Shown: in pieces, positions 48,504 to 56,967 of the stretch | Layout: each line of letters begins with the position of its first letter | How positions within the stretch are numbered: the first letter of the stretch is position 1 | Assembly (NCBI GenBank): GCA_017935745.1 | Contig: JAGBGX010000012.1 | Location: 1-64,000 of the forward strand | DNA length: 64,000 bases | Reading direction: 5' to 3' | Source of the DNA: Treponema sp. | GTDB taxonomy: Bacteria > Spirochaetota > Spirochaetia > Treponematales > Treponemataceae | The notes under the pieces: model-generated | What the model saw: only the letters and a program-made list of their open reading frames with translations | Database searches by the model: none | Told to the model about the DNA's origin: nothing | Translations under genes and position numbers: made by a program

Positions 48504-50495
48504 ATGGGTGAATGTTTTGTCAGCCTTGTGCTGAATGCTGATATTGAAAGCGCAAATGACTCTTCATTGCTTGAAAAGAATTATCAGGGCTGCTTCAAGC
48601 CGCTGCTGTCTTTTCTGTATGCCCATCCTGAATTTCTGCTTACCATCGGTTTTACCGGCCCGCAGCTGTCATTCTATGTAAAAAAGCACCCTGAGTCGGC
48701 GGAGCTGCTTCATGAGCTTGTTCTGCATAAGCAGGTTGAAATTCTCGGCGGAGGATATTACGCTCCGCTGTTTCCGCTCCTGTTTCCAGTTGACAGAAGC
48801 GGCCAGATAGAAAAGATGAATTCCCTGCTGCGCTCTTCAGTTGGAAAGCGTCCGTGCGGAATGTATCTTTTTGCAAGCGCATGGGACACTTCCCTTGTGA
48901 CAACGCTTCAGTCATGCGGAATGGAATATGTGCTGCTTGACAGCTCCCTTGTCCCTGAAAAAAGCGGCCGGTGCTTCCCGCTGATTGCAAGCGAGCAGGG
49001 AAAGAGCGTGAAGGTGCTGCCTGTCTCTAAGGAGCTGAATCCTCTGGAAAATGAAGACGGCCCGCAGTGGACGGCCCGGATCATGCAGTTCATGCTGTGC
49101 AATGATGTCCCTGAGCCGGACGGAAGAAACAGCCGCTTTTCCCGGATTGCAGCAGTTTCTTTTTCCATGGAGCAGATGAGCCGCTTTGTAAAAAGTCCGG
49201 TATGTATCTCTGTCTTGCAGGACATGGAGACGGGGCAGGGCGGCAGCATTTCATTTGCGCTTCCGCACGTGTATTTAAAGTCCTGCCGGAAATTTATTCC
49301 CTCGTATATTCCTGCGGGAGTGGACCGTGGCATTGCCTGCCGTTCTTTTTATTCTTCTGACGGAAAAAAAAGCAGCTTCTTTGCGCCTTCGGTATACGAC
49401 CATCTTGCTGCCTATCCTCAGGAAAAGCATCTGTATGAGCGCATGATGCATATCAGCATGCTGATTGCGCAGTGCAAGGGCGGTGACAAGGTCAGGAAAA
49501 CCGCTGCCAGTGAAAAGCTGTGGGAAGCGCAGGGCGGGTATAACTATATGTCGCTGCCGGACGGTGTTCCGTCTTCCGCTGAAAAAATGCAGCAGGCGTA
49601 CCGCAGCCTCAATGAGTCCGAGCGGCTTATCAGGGAAGCTTCCGCCCTTTTCAAGGAGTCACTGACTTCCTTTGACTACGATGGGGACGGTCTGAACGAC
49701 TATGTCTGCCAGATGGAAAAGTACAGCGCCGTTGTTTCCCTGAATTCCGCCCAGGTATCCGAGCTGAACGTCATACGGAACGGAGCCAACTACGCCGCCG
49801 GTCTTTCCCGCCTTGAGCAGTTTGACGGATGCTCCGACCTCTACCGGCGGGGATTCTTTGCAGACCATCTGTTCAGCAGTCAGGAATTCGAGCTGTACCG
49901 GCAGCAGGTTCCGGCTGATTCTGCGCTTTTTTCCAGCGTCCAGTTTTCGGAGCGGAAAGTCACTGTCAAGAGAAAGGAAATTCAGCTTGAGGCGCGGGGA
50001 GAATTTTCCGTGGGAAAGGTTCCTGTGCGTCTGCGGAAGAACTACAGCTTTTCCTCGAGCGGAATTTCAGTCCAGTACATACTGAAGAATGAAGGCCAGC
50101 CTGATATTGACGGAATTTTTGCAGTTGAGCTGAATTTTGCGCAGAGCCGCTTTGACAGAAGCTATTCCGGCGGGCAGCAGTATTCCTGCGAGCTGATTGC
50201 TGACGGAAACAGGCTGTCGCTCTCTGCGTCCGAGCCGTTTTTTGCCGGCTCAGGAATTTCGCTTCTTCAGGTGAAGGATTCTGCCGACAAAAGGCTTTTT
50301 GTCATCGAGCCGAACGAAGAGTCCGGCCTCGTCTGCTCCCTTATTCCTGTCAGAAGGCCTGCCGGAGGAAAAACTGAGGCTGACTGTTCCTTTGTCTATT
50401 CCGTCAGCCTCTGCTGGAAGATATCTCTTGCCGCCGGAGTGGAAACGGAAAAGACAATCAATGTTGCCATAGTTCCCGTGAAAAAAAATTCCTAG
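48504..50495 (+). CDS. GH57-like protein, probably catalytically altered
   Basis: 663 aa. GH57 features: HKQVEILGGGYYAPLFPLLFPVDRSGQIE (about 73-101) and MYLFASAWDTSLVTTLQSCGMEYVLLD (about 113-139), then a C-terminal beta domain with FDYDGDGLNDYV as in 4-alpha-glucanotransferases. In active enzymes the second motif reads WL-x-E-R, whose Glu is the nucleophile; here it is YLFAS. The acid/base motif HDDGEKFG is not found either. It may bind glucans without cleaving them, or use other residues. The last 4 bp overlap the convergent FemAB-like gene. Confidence 0.75.
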   Translation: MGECFVSLVLNADIESANDSSLLEKNYQGCFKPLLSFLYAHPEFLLTIGFTGPQLSFYVKKHPESAELLHELVLHKQVEILGGGYYAPLFPLLFPVDRSGQIEKMNSLLRSSVGKRPCGMYLFASAWDTSLVTTLQSCGMEYVLLDSSLVPEKSGRCFPLIASEQGKSVKVLPVSKELNPLENEDGPQWTARIMQFMLCNDVPEPDGRNSRFSRIAAVSFSMEQMSRFVKSPVCISVLQDMETGQGGSISFALPHVYLKSCRKFIPSYIPAGVDRGIACRSFYSSDGKKSSFFAPSVYDHLAAYPQEKHLYERMMHISMLIAQCKGGDKVRKTAASEKLWEAQGGYNYMSLPDGVPSSAEKMQQAYRSLNESERLIREASALFKESLTSFDYDGDGLNDYVCQMEKYSAVVSLNSAQVSELNVIRNGANYAAGLSRLEQFDGCSDLYRRGFFADHLFSSQEFELYRQQVPADSALFSSVQFSERKVTVKRKEIQLEARGEFSVGKVPVRLRKNYSFSSSGISVQYILKNEGQPDIDGIFAVELNFAQSRFDRSYSGGQQYSCELIADGNRLSLSASEPFFAGSGISLLQVKDSADKRLFVIEPNEESGLVCSLIPVRRPAGGKTEADCSFVYSVSLCWKISLAAGVETEKTINVAIVPVKKNS

Positions 50496-51628
50496 GCTTT
50501 CCGCCTGGCAATCAGCTTTTTGAATTTCCTGTGATACCAGCTTCTCAGCTGCTCAGCGGCTCGGAAAACCATGTATGCGTTTTTTTTCAGTATGACATCA
50601 AAGCTTCCCGGCCTGTGGACAAGCGTTCCGCCGAATCCTGTTTTAAAGAGAAACAGTCCGTGCATGGGATGATTTTTGTCGTCTGAGGGCGGGCAGCCGT
50701 AAAAATCGTACACCGGGCAGCCTGACTGCAATGCATCCTTGATTGCCGTCCATTGCAGAAGGTATGCCGGCATGCAGTTCCGCTTTTCATTTCCGCTTGC
50801 TCCGTACAGGTAGACGGCCTCCCGCCGGCAGAACAGCACTATGATTCCGGCCAGAAAGTCAGTCTCGTGCTGCGCAAGGTACAGGCGGATCTGCGGCTCG
50901 CATCCGTCTTTGTGCTGCGCTGCCAGGGAAAACAGATCCTGATAGTAGCTTTTTTGGTGGAACTGAACTCCGTCCCGCTCGCTTGTCTGCTGAAAAAGGC
51001 TGAAGAAAGTTTCAAGCGCCGCTTCAAGCCCTTCGTCTCCTGCTGAAAAACGCTGTACGGAAACGCCTTTCTTTTGGGCAAGCCGGATATTGTACCGCCA
51101 CTTGCTTTTCATGCGGGAAAGAATTTCCTCTTCTGTTCCTGAAAGCGGCAGAAGCACAGTGTCCGGCGGCTGAATGTCGCAGGCTGCTTTCCTGACCATC
51201 CTATTTTTTTTCTCAAGATGTATGAAATTGTATACAAATTCATCCCGCTTTTCCCGCTCAAGGAAATCCATTGCAGGATCAAAGCGCACATACAGCGTGT
51301 TTTTAGGAAGAAACGGCCTGATTTTTTCTGCCGCGGAAGCCAGCTGATTTCTCAAAGCTTCCGCCCCGGAAGCCAGCTGATTTTTCAAAGCTTCCGCCCC
51401 GGTGCTGATATCAGCTTCCGGCGCCATTGGAATGTACGCAATGCTGAATTTCATGCATCTGAGGCTGAACGTCCGCACGAGGACTGTGAGGCGCGTTTCT
51501 TCCCGGCCGCAGTCACAGAGTCCGTCTGTCTGCCGCGCCTCATGCTCATTCAGGAGAAAAAAGTACGGTGTCCAGCCGTGGCGGGACTTGAACTGCGCCC
51601 AGAACCGGGTCTGAAGGAACCGCTCCAT
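50492..51628 (-). CDS. FemAB/FemX-like peptidyltransferase
   Basis: 378 aa, cytoplasmic. Tandem GNAT-like halves as in FemABX proteins: SKWRYNIRLAQKKGVSVQRFS and FFSLFQQTSERDGVQFHQKSYYQDLF are typical segments, as is the C-terminal LFLFKTGFGG. These enzymes transfer amino acids from aminoacyl-tRNA to lipid II or related acceptors. A helical insert at residues about 76-102 carries two 11-residue repeats (GAEALKNQLAS, GAEALRNQLAS) from a recent 33-bp duplication. Start Met at 51628 has GGGAGAG upstream. It ends in a 4-bp overlap with the GH57-like gene. Confidence 0.85.
   Translation of the reverse strand: MERFLQTRFWAQFKSRHGWTPYFFLLNEHEARQTDGLCDCGREETRLTVLVRTFSLRCMKFSIAYIPMAPEADISTGAEALKNQLASGAEALRNQLASAAEKIRPFLPKNTLYVRFDPAMDFLEREKRDEFVYNFIHLEKKNRMVRKAACDIQPPDTVLLPLSGTEEEILSRMKSKWRYNIRLAQKKGVSVQRFSAGDEGLEAALETFFSLFQQTSERDGVQFHQKSYYQDLFSLAAQHKDGCEPQIRLYLAQHETDFLAGIIVLFCRREAVYLYGASGNEKRNCMPAYLLQWTAIKDALQSGCPVYDFYGCPPSDDKNHPMHGLFLFKTGFGGTLVHRPGSFDVILKKNAYMVFRAAEQLRSWYHRKFKKLIARRKA
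51335..51400 (-). repeat. 33-bp in-frame tandem duplication in the FemAB-like gene
   Basis: Two adjacent 33-bp units (51335-51367 and 51368-51400) differ at one base. Each unit is itself flanked by GGAAGC and GCTTCC. The duplication adds 11 residues to a predicted helix. Confidence 0.9.
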
Positions 51629-51638
51629 GGCTCTCTCC

Positions 51639-53972
51639 CTAGCGGACGTTTGCGTTTGCGGCGGATGATGTTTTTACCGGCATTCCGCATGCCATGAGCC
51701 GCTTGCCGCCAATCTGCACCTGGTTTTCCCGGACGGCTATTTCAACTGCAAAAAATTCATCAGCGGAAATGGAGGCGGGCTTGGAGCTGGAGCCGTCCTG
51801 GCCTTCAAGAACAATGTCAGTTCCCGGAGGCGCCCACGGAGCTTCAAGCGGCTCCACGCAGTCTTTTCCGCTGGCATCTGTATAGCCGGCTGCAAGCAGC
51901 ATTCCCCGGCTTTCAATTCCGCGCATTTTTCTCGGGGCAAGGTTTGACACAAGAAGTATGTGCTTTCCCAGAAGCTCTTCAGGAGAAAGAATTCCTCTCA
52001 GCCCGCTTTGAATGACGCGCTCTGTTCCGCTTCCGTCGTCAAGTGTTTCCACATACAGCTTTTCACTGTCAGGATTCGGCTCGACTTTGACGATTCTTGC
52101 AACCTTCAGCTCGATTTTTTCAGCAAACCATGCGGCCTGCTGCTGCGGTGTCAGGGCTGCATTCTGCGCTTTTTTTTCTTTTTTCGGCTGCTGGCTGCCG
52201 TCTGCTGTGCCGCGCCCGTTCTGCCTGCCTGAAAATTTCAGCCTGAATGCGTCGGCTGCTTTCTGGTCAAGCGGAGTGAAAAAGACTTCGGTCGGCGCAA
52301 CGCGGCTCAGTCCTGATGTGTTTCCAAGGTCGGACCAGTCAAGCCCTTCCGGCCTCTGGCTGTCGGAAAACCGCGGCTCACAGATGCTCTTTCCGAAGTA
52401 TGACATGATTTTTTCTGAGAACTGCGGCATAAAGGGATGCGCCATAATCATCAGGTCTTTTATCATGTAGCACAAGTTGTGAATGAGCTTTGCTGCGCGG
52501 CCGGGATCTGTTTCCCGCGTCTTCCAAGGCTCCGTGTCCTGAAACGCCTTGTTGCCGATGTCTGAGATGGCGAAAATTTCATGGAATGCATCCTTGAGGT
52601 TCGCCCATTCAAGAAGCTCTGTCACCTTTGCCTCGCGCTCCCGTATCTGCTTCCACAGCAGCTCGTCTTCCTGCGCGTCTGGAATGACTGAGCCGTAGTA
52701 TTTCTGGACGAAGAGAAGCGTCCTGTTTACAAGGTTCCCGAGGTTTCCGATAAGCTCTCCGTTGTACCGCTCGCGGAAATCCTTCCATGTAAACTGATAG
52801 TCCTGTTTTTCCGGCCGGTTATAGAAGATGTAGAACCGCCATGCGTCGGCCTTGATTCCGCTTTCCTGTGCGTCTGTTCCGAATACTCCGATTCCGCGGC
52901 TCTTGGAAAATTTTCCGTCCTCATAGTTCAGGTATTCAGTTGAAGACATGTGGAACAGCTTTGTGTAGTTGTGCCCGCTTCCGATTTCAGAGCAGGGGAA
53001 AATCACCGTATGAAACGGAATGTTGTCCTTGCCGATAAACTGGAATAAGTCTACGCCGGGCTTGCCGCGCGCCTCTTCGCTTTCCTCAGGCAGCCACCAG
53101 CTTTTCCAGTCAAAGCCCGGCTTTCCCTGTTCCCGCAGTTCGTCCGCAAGCTGCTTTGTAATTGAAATATAGCCGATAGGCGCATTGAACCAGACATAGA
53201 ATACCTTGTGCTCGTATCCTTCCCTTGGAACGGGAATTCCCCACTGCAAGTCGCGCGTGATTGCCCGCTCATTCAGCCCGTCACGAAGCCATGCCTTTGT
53301 AATGCTGACCGCGTTGTCCGCCCATCTTCCTTCCTTGCTTGCGCTGTCCATCCAGCTGCCGAGCTTTTTGCTGATTGCAGGAAGATTGATGTACAGATGC
53401 CTTGTTTCCTTTATTTCGGGGGAAGAGCCGCACGTGGCGCATCTGGGAGACAAAAGATCCACAGGATCAAGCAGCGAGCCGCATTTGTCGCACTGGTCAC
53501 CGCGCGCATCTTCGTAGCCGCATTTCGGGCAGGTGCCGTGCACATACCTGTCGGCAAGAAACCGCGCGCAGTGAGTGCAGAACAGCTGCCTGTCTGTGTG
53601 CTCCGTGATATATCCGTTCCTGTCAAGATCTGTAAAGAATGACTGCGTGATTTCAGTGCACTGGCTGTTTGATGTGCGTCCGAATTTGTCGAATGCAATG
53701 CCGAACCATTTGTAAATTTCATCATGCTGGCTGTAGTAATAGTCGCACAGCTGGCGCGGAGTCTTTTTTTCTTCGAGCGCCCTTGTTTCCGTTGCTGTGC
53801 CGTATTCATCAGTTCCGCAGATATAGAGCGTTTCATATCCTCGGCTTCGGCAGAACCGCGCGAACACATCCGCGGAAAGCATCTGGATCAGGTTTCCGAG
53901 ATGGGGAATATTGTTGACATACGGAAGGGCGGAAGTGACAAGCCGCCTGTTCTTGATAGTGCTGTTTTCCAT
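51639..53972 (-). CDS. metG: Methionyl-tRNA synthetase with C-terminal tRNA-binding domain
   Basis: 777 aa. ALPYVNNIPHLGNL (HIGH-type), the zinc knuckles CTHCARFLADRYVHGTCPKC and CDKCGS ... CATC, and KFSKSRG (KMSKS-type) identify MetRS with a duplicated zinc knob. A Lys/Ala-rich linker (about 620-650) leads to an EMAP/Trbp111-like domain (KIELKVARIVKVEPNP ... SNLAPRKMRGIESRGMLLAA). Upstream in-frame codons to 54020 overlap the promoter. The ATG at 53972 lies 6 nt from the -10 with no Shine-Dalgarno, so a leaderless mRNA is expected. Confidence 0.95.
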   Translation of the reverse strand: MENSTIKNRRLVTSALPYVNNIPHLGNLIQMLSADVFARFCRSRGYETLYICGTDEYGTATETRALEEKKTPRQLCDYYYSQHDEIYKWFGIAFDKFGRTSNSQCTEITQSFFTDLDRNGYITEHTDRQLFCTHCARFLADRYVHGTCPKCGYEDARGDQCDKCGSLLDPVDLLSPRCATCGSSPEIKETRHLYINLPAISKKLGSWMDSASKEGRWADNAVSITKAWLRDGLNERAITRDLQWGIPVPREGYEHKVFYVWFNAPIGYISITKQLADELREQGKPGFDWKSWWLPEESEEARGKPGVDLFQFIGKDNIPFHTVIFPCSEIGSGHNYTKLFHMSSTEYLNYEDGKFSKSRGIGVFGTDAQESGIKADAWRFYIFYNRPEKQDYQFTWKDFRERYNGELIGNLGNLVNRTLLFVQKYYGSVIPDAQEDELLWKQIREREAKVTELLEWANLKDAFHEIFAISDIGNKAFQDTEPWKTRETDPGRAAKLIHNLCYMIKDLMIMAHPFMPQFSEKIMSYFGKSICEPRFSDSQRPEGLDWSDLGNTSGLSRVAPTEVFFTPLDQKAADAFRLKFSGRQNGRGTADGSQQPKKEKKAQNAALTPQQQAAWFAEKIELKVARIVKVEPNPDSEKLYVETLDDGSGTERVIQSGLRGILSPEELLGKHILLVSNLAPRKMRGIESRGMLLAAGYTDASGKDCVEPLEAPWAPPGTDIVLEGQDGSSSKPASISADEFFAVEIAVRENQVQIGGKRLMACGMPVKTSSAANANVR

Positions 53973-53978
53973 AAAATA

Positions 53979-54007
53979 AGTATACTGGAATGTCATATCA
54001 TTCACAA
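53979..54007 (-). promoter_or_regulatory. Promoter of metG, leaderless geometry
   Basis: Minus-strand TTGTGA (54002-54007), 17-nt spacer, TATACT (53979-53984). The -10 ends 6 nt before the ATG at 53972. Confidence 0.75.
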
Positions 54008-54060
54008 TGCCTTTTTGCACGTGAATTTTTCATTTTTTCTGAATTTTTTTAAAAAGAGGC

Positions 54061-54089
54061 TTGACATTTTTTTTTATGCGGCGTATAGT
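54061..54089 (+). promoter_or_regulatory. Strong sigma-70 promoter of 5S rRNA
   Basis: Perfect TTGACA (54061-54066), 17-nt spacer, TATAGT (54084-54089), about 7 nt before the mature RNA. Confidence 0.85.
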
Positions 54090-54095
54090 AGTCTC

Positions 54096-54203
54096 ACGGT
54101 GACCAAAGTAAAGAGGCAATACCCGTTCCCTTACCGAACACGGAAGTCAAGCTCTTTTACGTCGATGATACTGCTAACCGCGGGAAAGTAGAAAGTTGCC
54201 GCT
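54096..54203 (+). rRNA. rrf: 5S ribosomal RNA, isolated copy
   Basis: About 108 nt. The conserved blocks are present: ACCCGTTCCC, CCGAACACGGAAGT-AAGC, CGATGATACTGC and CGCGGGAAAGTAG. CGGTGAC at the 5' end pairs with GTTGCCG at the 3' end (helix I, with G-U pairs). Six T residues follow directly as a terminator. It has its own promoter, and no 16S or 23S gene is within the window. Exact ends are uncertain by 1-3 nt. Confidence 0.9.
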
Positions 54204-54334
54204 TTTTTATTTTAAACCGAATTTCCTTTTTTCTTATTTTTCCTGAAAAAATTCCTGTTTTGTGTGTAAGTTTCCGGCGGGCAGCGGAAAATTCTGTCAG
54301 CCGGATGCGTTTTTGCGCGCGGAAAGGCTGTGCG

Positions 54335-54985
54335 CTACGGCAGATGCCTTATAAAGGAGTCTGCCAGGGAGAACACTTTTCTGTGTCCGGCGTCATTCGG
54401 ATGCAGGCCGTCGGGCATGAACTGCTCCTGCACGGCGCGCAGCTGCGGCTGCATTCCTGACACGCGGTACAGGTCGAGCACAGGAATGGAGTAGTGCTCC
54501 GCGTTCCGCCGTATTGCGCGCACATAGTCGCTGAGAGTCCAGTCTCCGTCCGCCCGGTGCGAAGGCACATCTTCTCCTGTCCGGTGCAGGGGCGTGAAAA
54601 AGACAACCGCTGCATTCAGGTATTTTTCAATCAGCTTTTCAGACAGCACCCTGAGCGCACCGCAGAATGTGTCTGCCGTCTTGTCTTCAAACGTTCCCAT
54701 TGGCGCGTCTCCGTGCCCGAAGTCATTTGTGCCGCCGAACACGCAGACAAGTGCCGCATCGTCCGCCAGTTCTTCCACCCTGCTAAAAAACGGATGCTCA
54801 AATTCAGGCGAGACGGGCGTTTTCTGGGCAGCGATTCTTGTGCCGCCGATTCCGCAGTTTATCACTGCGGCTTCAGGATGCGCCTTTGCGAACAGGGACA
54901 CGAAGCTGTTTTCCGGCCGGCTTGCGCCGCATCCCTGCGTTATGCTGTCGCCCAGAAAGCAGACAGTTTTTCCGTGTAAGTCCAT
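54335..54985 (-). CDS. SGNH/GDSL-family esterase or lipase
   Basis: 216 aa, no signal peptide. Block I Ser in VCFLGDSITQGCG, block II Gly in NCGIGGTRI, block III Asn in VFGGTNDFG, block V Asp/His in MPDGLHPNDAGH. These enzymes hydrolyse acyl esters, for example deacetylating carbohydrates or lipids; substrate unknown. GGAGG 7 nt before the ATG and a promoter 19 nt upstream make it a single-gene unit. Confidence 0.9.
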   Translation of the reverse strand: MDLHGKTVCFLGDSITQGCGASRPENSFVSLFAKAHPEAAVINCGIGGTRIAAQKTPVSPEFEHPFFSRVEELADDAALVCVFGGTNDFGHGDAPMGTFEDKTADTFCGALRVLSEKLIEKYLNAAVVFFTPLHRTGEDVPSHRADGDWTLSDYVRAIRRNAEHYSIPVLDLYRVSGMQPQLRAVQEQFMPDGLHPNDAGHRKVFSLADSFIRHLP

Positions 54986-55003
54986 GCGAATTCCTCCGCA
55001 TTG

Positions 55004-55031
55004 ATTATATCATATACGCTGAAAATTGCAA
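55004..55031 (-). promoter_or_regulatory. Sigma-70 promoter of the SGNH gene
   Basis: Minus-strand TTGCAA (55026-55031), 16-nt spacer, perfect TATAAT (55004-55009). Confidence 0.65.
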
Positions 55032-55086
55032 TTTTCCCTGATTCTGATTTCCGCTTGAAAGAGAGTGGTAAAAATCAGGCATAATC

Positions 55087-55115
55087 TGTACATTATCTTC
55101 TAAAACATGTATACT
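55087..55115 (+). promoter_or_regulatory. Promoter of DEAD-box helicase
   Basis: TGTACA (55087-55092), 17-nt spacer, TATACT (55110-55115). Leader about 75 nt. Confidence 0.5.
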
Positions 55116-55132
55116 GTATCTGCCTGAACGGT

Positions 55133-55186
55133 CCTGCTGCTTTTGAACGGTTGTGTCAAGCAGGCTCAGATTTTATATTTTTTTGT
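55133..55186 (+). promoter_or_regulatory. Attenuator-like hairpin in the DEAD-box helicase leader
   Basis: CCTGC...TTGA pairs with TCAAGCAGG (55133-55164), followed by ATTTTATATTTTTTT. This resembles an intrinsic terminator placed between the promoter and the Shine-Dalgarno (AGGA) of the helicase. Confidence 0.45.
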
Positions 55187-55198
55187 TAGGACTTATCA

Positions 55199-56851
55199 AT
55201 GAAATTTACGGAATTTTCATTACATGAAAGCCTTCTGAAAGGAATTGAAGGCGCAGGCTATGCAGAGTGCACTCCGGTGCAGGAGCAGGTCTTGCAGTCG
55301 TCCCTGGAAGGCCGGGACTTGTACGTTCAGTCTCAGACAGGAACTGGAAAGACAGCTGCGTACTTGACAAGCATTATACAGGAGCTGCTTGCACGGCAGG
55401 ATGCGGCGGGGAAAAAGGCGCTGATTATGGTTCCGACGCGGGAGCTTGCGGTTCAGGTTCAGGAGGAAGCGGAAAAGCTTGCCCGGTTCACTGCGCTTGC
55501 ATGCGCGAGCTTTTACGGCGGAGTCGGATATGACAAGCAGGTTGCCGCGCTGAAGAAAGGCGTTGACATCATCATAGGAACACCGGGCCGTGTCATCGAC
55601 TTGAACCGCGGAAATCAGATGGATTTGAGCGCAATCGGTTTTCTTGTCATTGACGAGGCGGACAGGATGTTTGACATGGGCTTTTATCCTGACTTGCGCA
55701 CCTTGATAAAAGTTCTTCCTGAAAGCTCCCGGCGGCAGACAATGCTTTTTTCCGCCACGCTCAATTCCTATGTGAAAAACCTTGCATGGGAATATACGCG
55801 CAATCCGGCTGAAATCACAATTGCCGCTGAAAATATCACTGTTGATGAAATAGACCAGGAGCTTCTGCATGTGTCGAGCAATGACAAGATGAAGCTTCTG
55901 CTCGGAATCATTGAGCGGGAAAAGCCGGAAAGCCTGATTATTTTCTGCAACACAAAGAAAAGCTGCGAGATTGTTGCAAAACGGCTGCGGCTGAACGGCA
56001 TTGAAAGCGAATTCATCATCGGAGACCTTCCGCAGAAAAAACGGCTTGCAATCATGGAGCAGTTCAAGTCAGGTGCTGTCAAGTGCCTTGTTGCGACTGA
56101 TGTTGCCGCCCGCGGAATCGATGTGAACGATCTTGCCATGGTCATCAACTATGATCTGCCGAACGAGGCTGAAAACTACGTTCACCGCATCGGGCGGACG
56201 GCGCGCGCCGGAAAGTCCGGAAAGGCGCTGACATTTTGCAGCGAGCAGGATGTCTATTCGCTTCCTCCGATTGAGCGCTATATCGAAAAGCCGATTCCGA
56301 GCCGTGTCGCGGAAGAGTCCCTTTTTGTGCAGGACAAGAGCGCTTCTGTCTATATCAAGCTTGACAGTTACCATGAGGAATATCATGACAAAAGCGAATT
56401 CGGCCGGAAAAGAGCTGCTGAGCACAGCAGCCGGGTGCGTGGCGGGCGGAATGACAGGGGCAGGAAAGGGCAGGGCCGCTATTCGTCCCGCAACGAGACT
56501 GCCAGAAGCGAGTACCGGCGCGACAGGCGTGTGTACAGCCCGGCAGACGAAGAGCTGCTCGCCTCAATGTCGTCTGAAGAGCGCATGAAGCTGTACAAGG
56601 AAAAGTACGGAAAGAAGCTTGCCTCTTCCTCACGGCCTTCCGGGAAAAAATCAGCAGAGTTCAGGCAGCAGAGCGGAGCGGGACAGAACGGACGCCATGC
56701 AGGCAAAAAAGCCGCTGCTGCAAAGAGCCGGAAAGTGCGGAAAGCGCAGGGAAGCTCTTCTGTGCCTGCGGCTAAGGCAGGTGCAGCCGGAAACGCTCCG
56801 CAGAAAAAGAGCCTGATTGCAAAAATTCAGTCTCTGTTCAAAAAGAGCTGA
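55199..56851 (+). CDS. DEAD-box ATP-dependent RNA helicase
   Basis: 550 aa. All helicase motifs are present: SQTGTGKTAAY (I), PTREL (Ia), GTPGR (Ib), IDEADRMFD (II), SAT (III), IIFCNTKKSCE (IV), TDVAARGIDV (V) and HRIGRTARAG (VI). The C-terminal 170 residues are a basic, Gly/Arg/Lys/Ser-rich tail (RGGRNDRGRKGQGRYSSRN) that should bind RNA. Likely role in ribosome assembly or mRNA decay, possibly at low temperature. A leader hairpin may autoregulate it. Terminator hairpin follows at 56858. Confidence 0.93.
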   Translation: MKFTEFSLHESLLKGIEGAGYAECTPVQEQVLQSSLEGRDLYVQSQTGTGKTAAYLTSIIQELLARQDAAGKKALIMVPTRELAVQVQEEAEKLARFTALACASFYGGVGYDKQVAALKKGVDIIIGTPGRVIDLNRGNQMDLSAIGFLVIDEADRMFDMGFYPDLRTLIKVLPESSRRQTMLFSATLNSYVKNLAWEYTRNPAEITIAAENITVDEIDQELLHVSSNDKMKLLLGIIEREKPESLIIFCNTKKSCEIVAKRLRLNGIESEFIIGDLPQKKRLAIMEQFKSGAVKCLVATDVAARGIDVNDLAMVINYDLPNEAENYVHRIGRTARAGKSGKALTFCSEQDVYSLPPIERYIEKPIPSRVAEESLFVQDKSASVYIKLDSYHEEYHDKSEFGRKRAAEHSSRVRGGRNDRGRKGQGRYSSRNETARSEYRRDRRVYSPADEELLASMSSEERMKLYKEKYGKKLASSSRPSGKKSAEFRQQSGAGQNGRHAGKKAAAAKSRKVRKAQGSSSVPAAKAGAAGNAPQKKSLIAKIQSLFKKS

Positions 56852-56857
56852 ATTCCC

Positions 56858-56896
56858 GCGGCGCATCCTCCATCAGCATCTGAGCCGCTTTGTTTT
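56858..56896 (+). terminator. Terminator after the DEAD-box helicase gene
   Basis: GCGGC/GCCGC arms with a long loop, then TTTGTTTTTTC. The stem is short (5 bp), so efficiency is uncertain. Confidence 0.5.
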
Positions 56897-56904
56897 TTCA
56901 AGAA

Positions 56905-56938
56905 GCTGCCTCTTAAGACTGAAGCTTTTAGGGGCAGC
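56905..56938 (+). promoter_or_regulatory. Leader hairpin before the ABC-F gene
   Basis: GCTGCC pairs with GGCAGC and the stem continues for about nine pairs with one mismatch, 29 nt before the ABC-F ATG. No clear promoter lies between it and the helicase terminator. Confidence 0.45.
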
Positions 56939-56967
56939 CGTACTATAGAACCACCCAGGAGATACCA

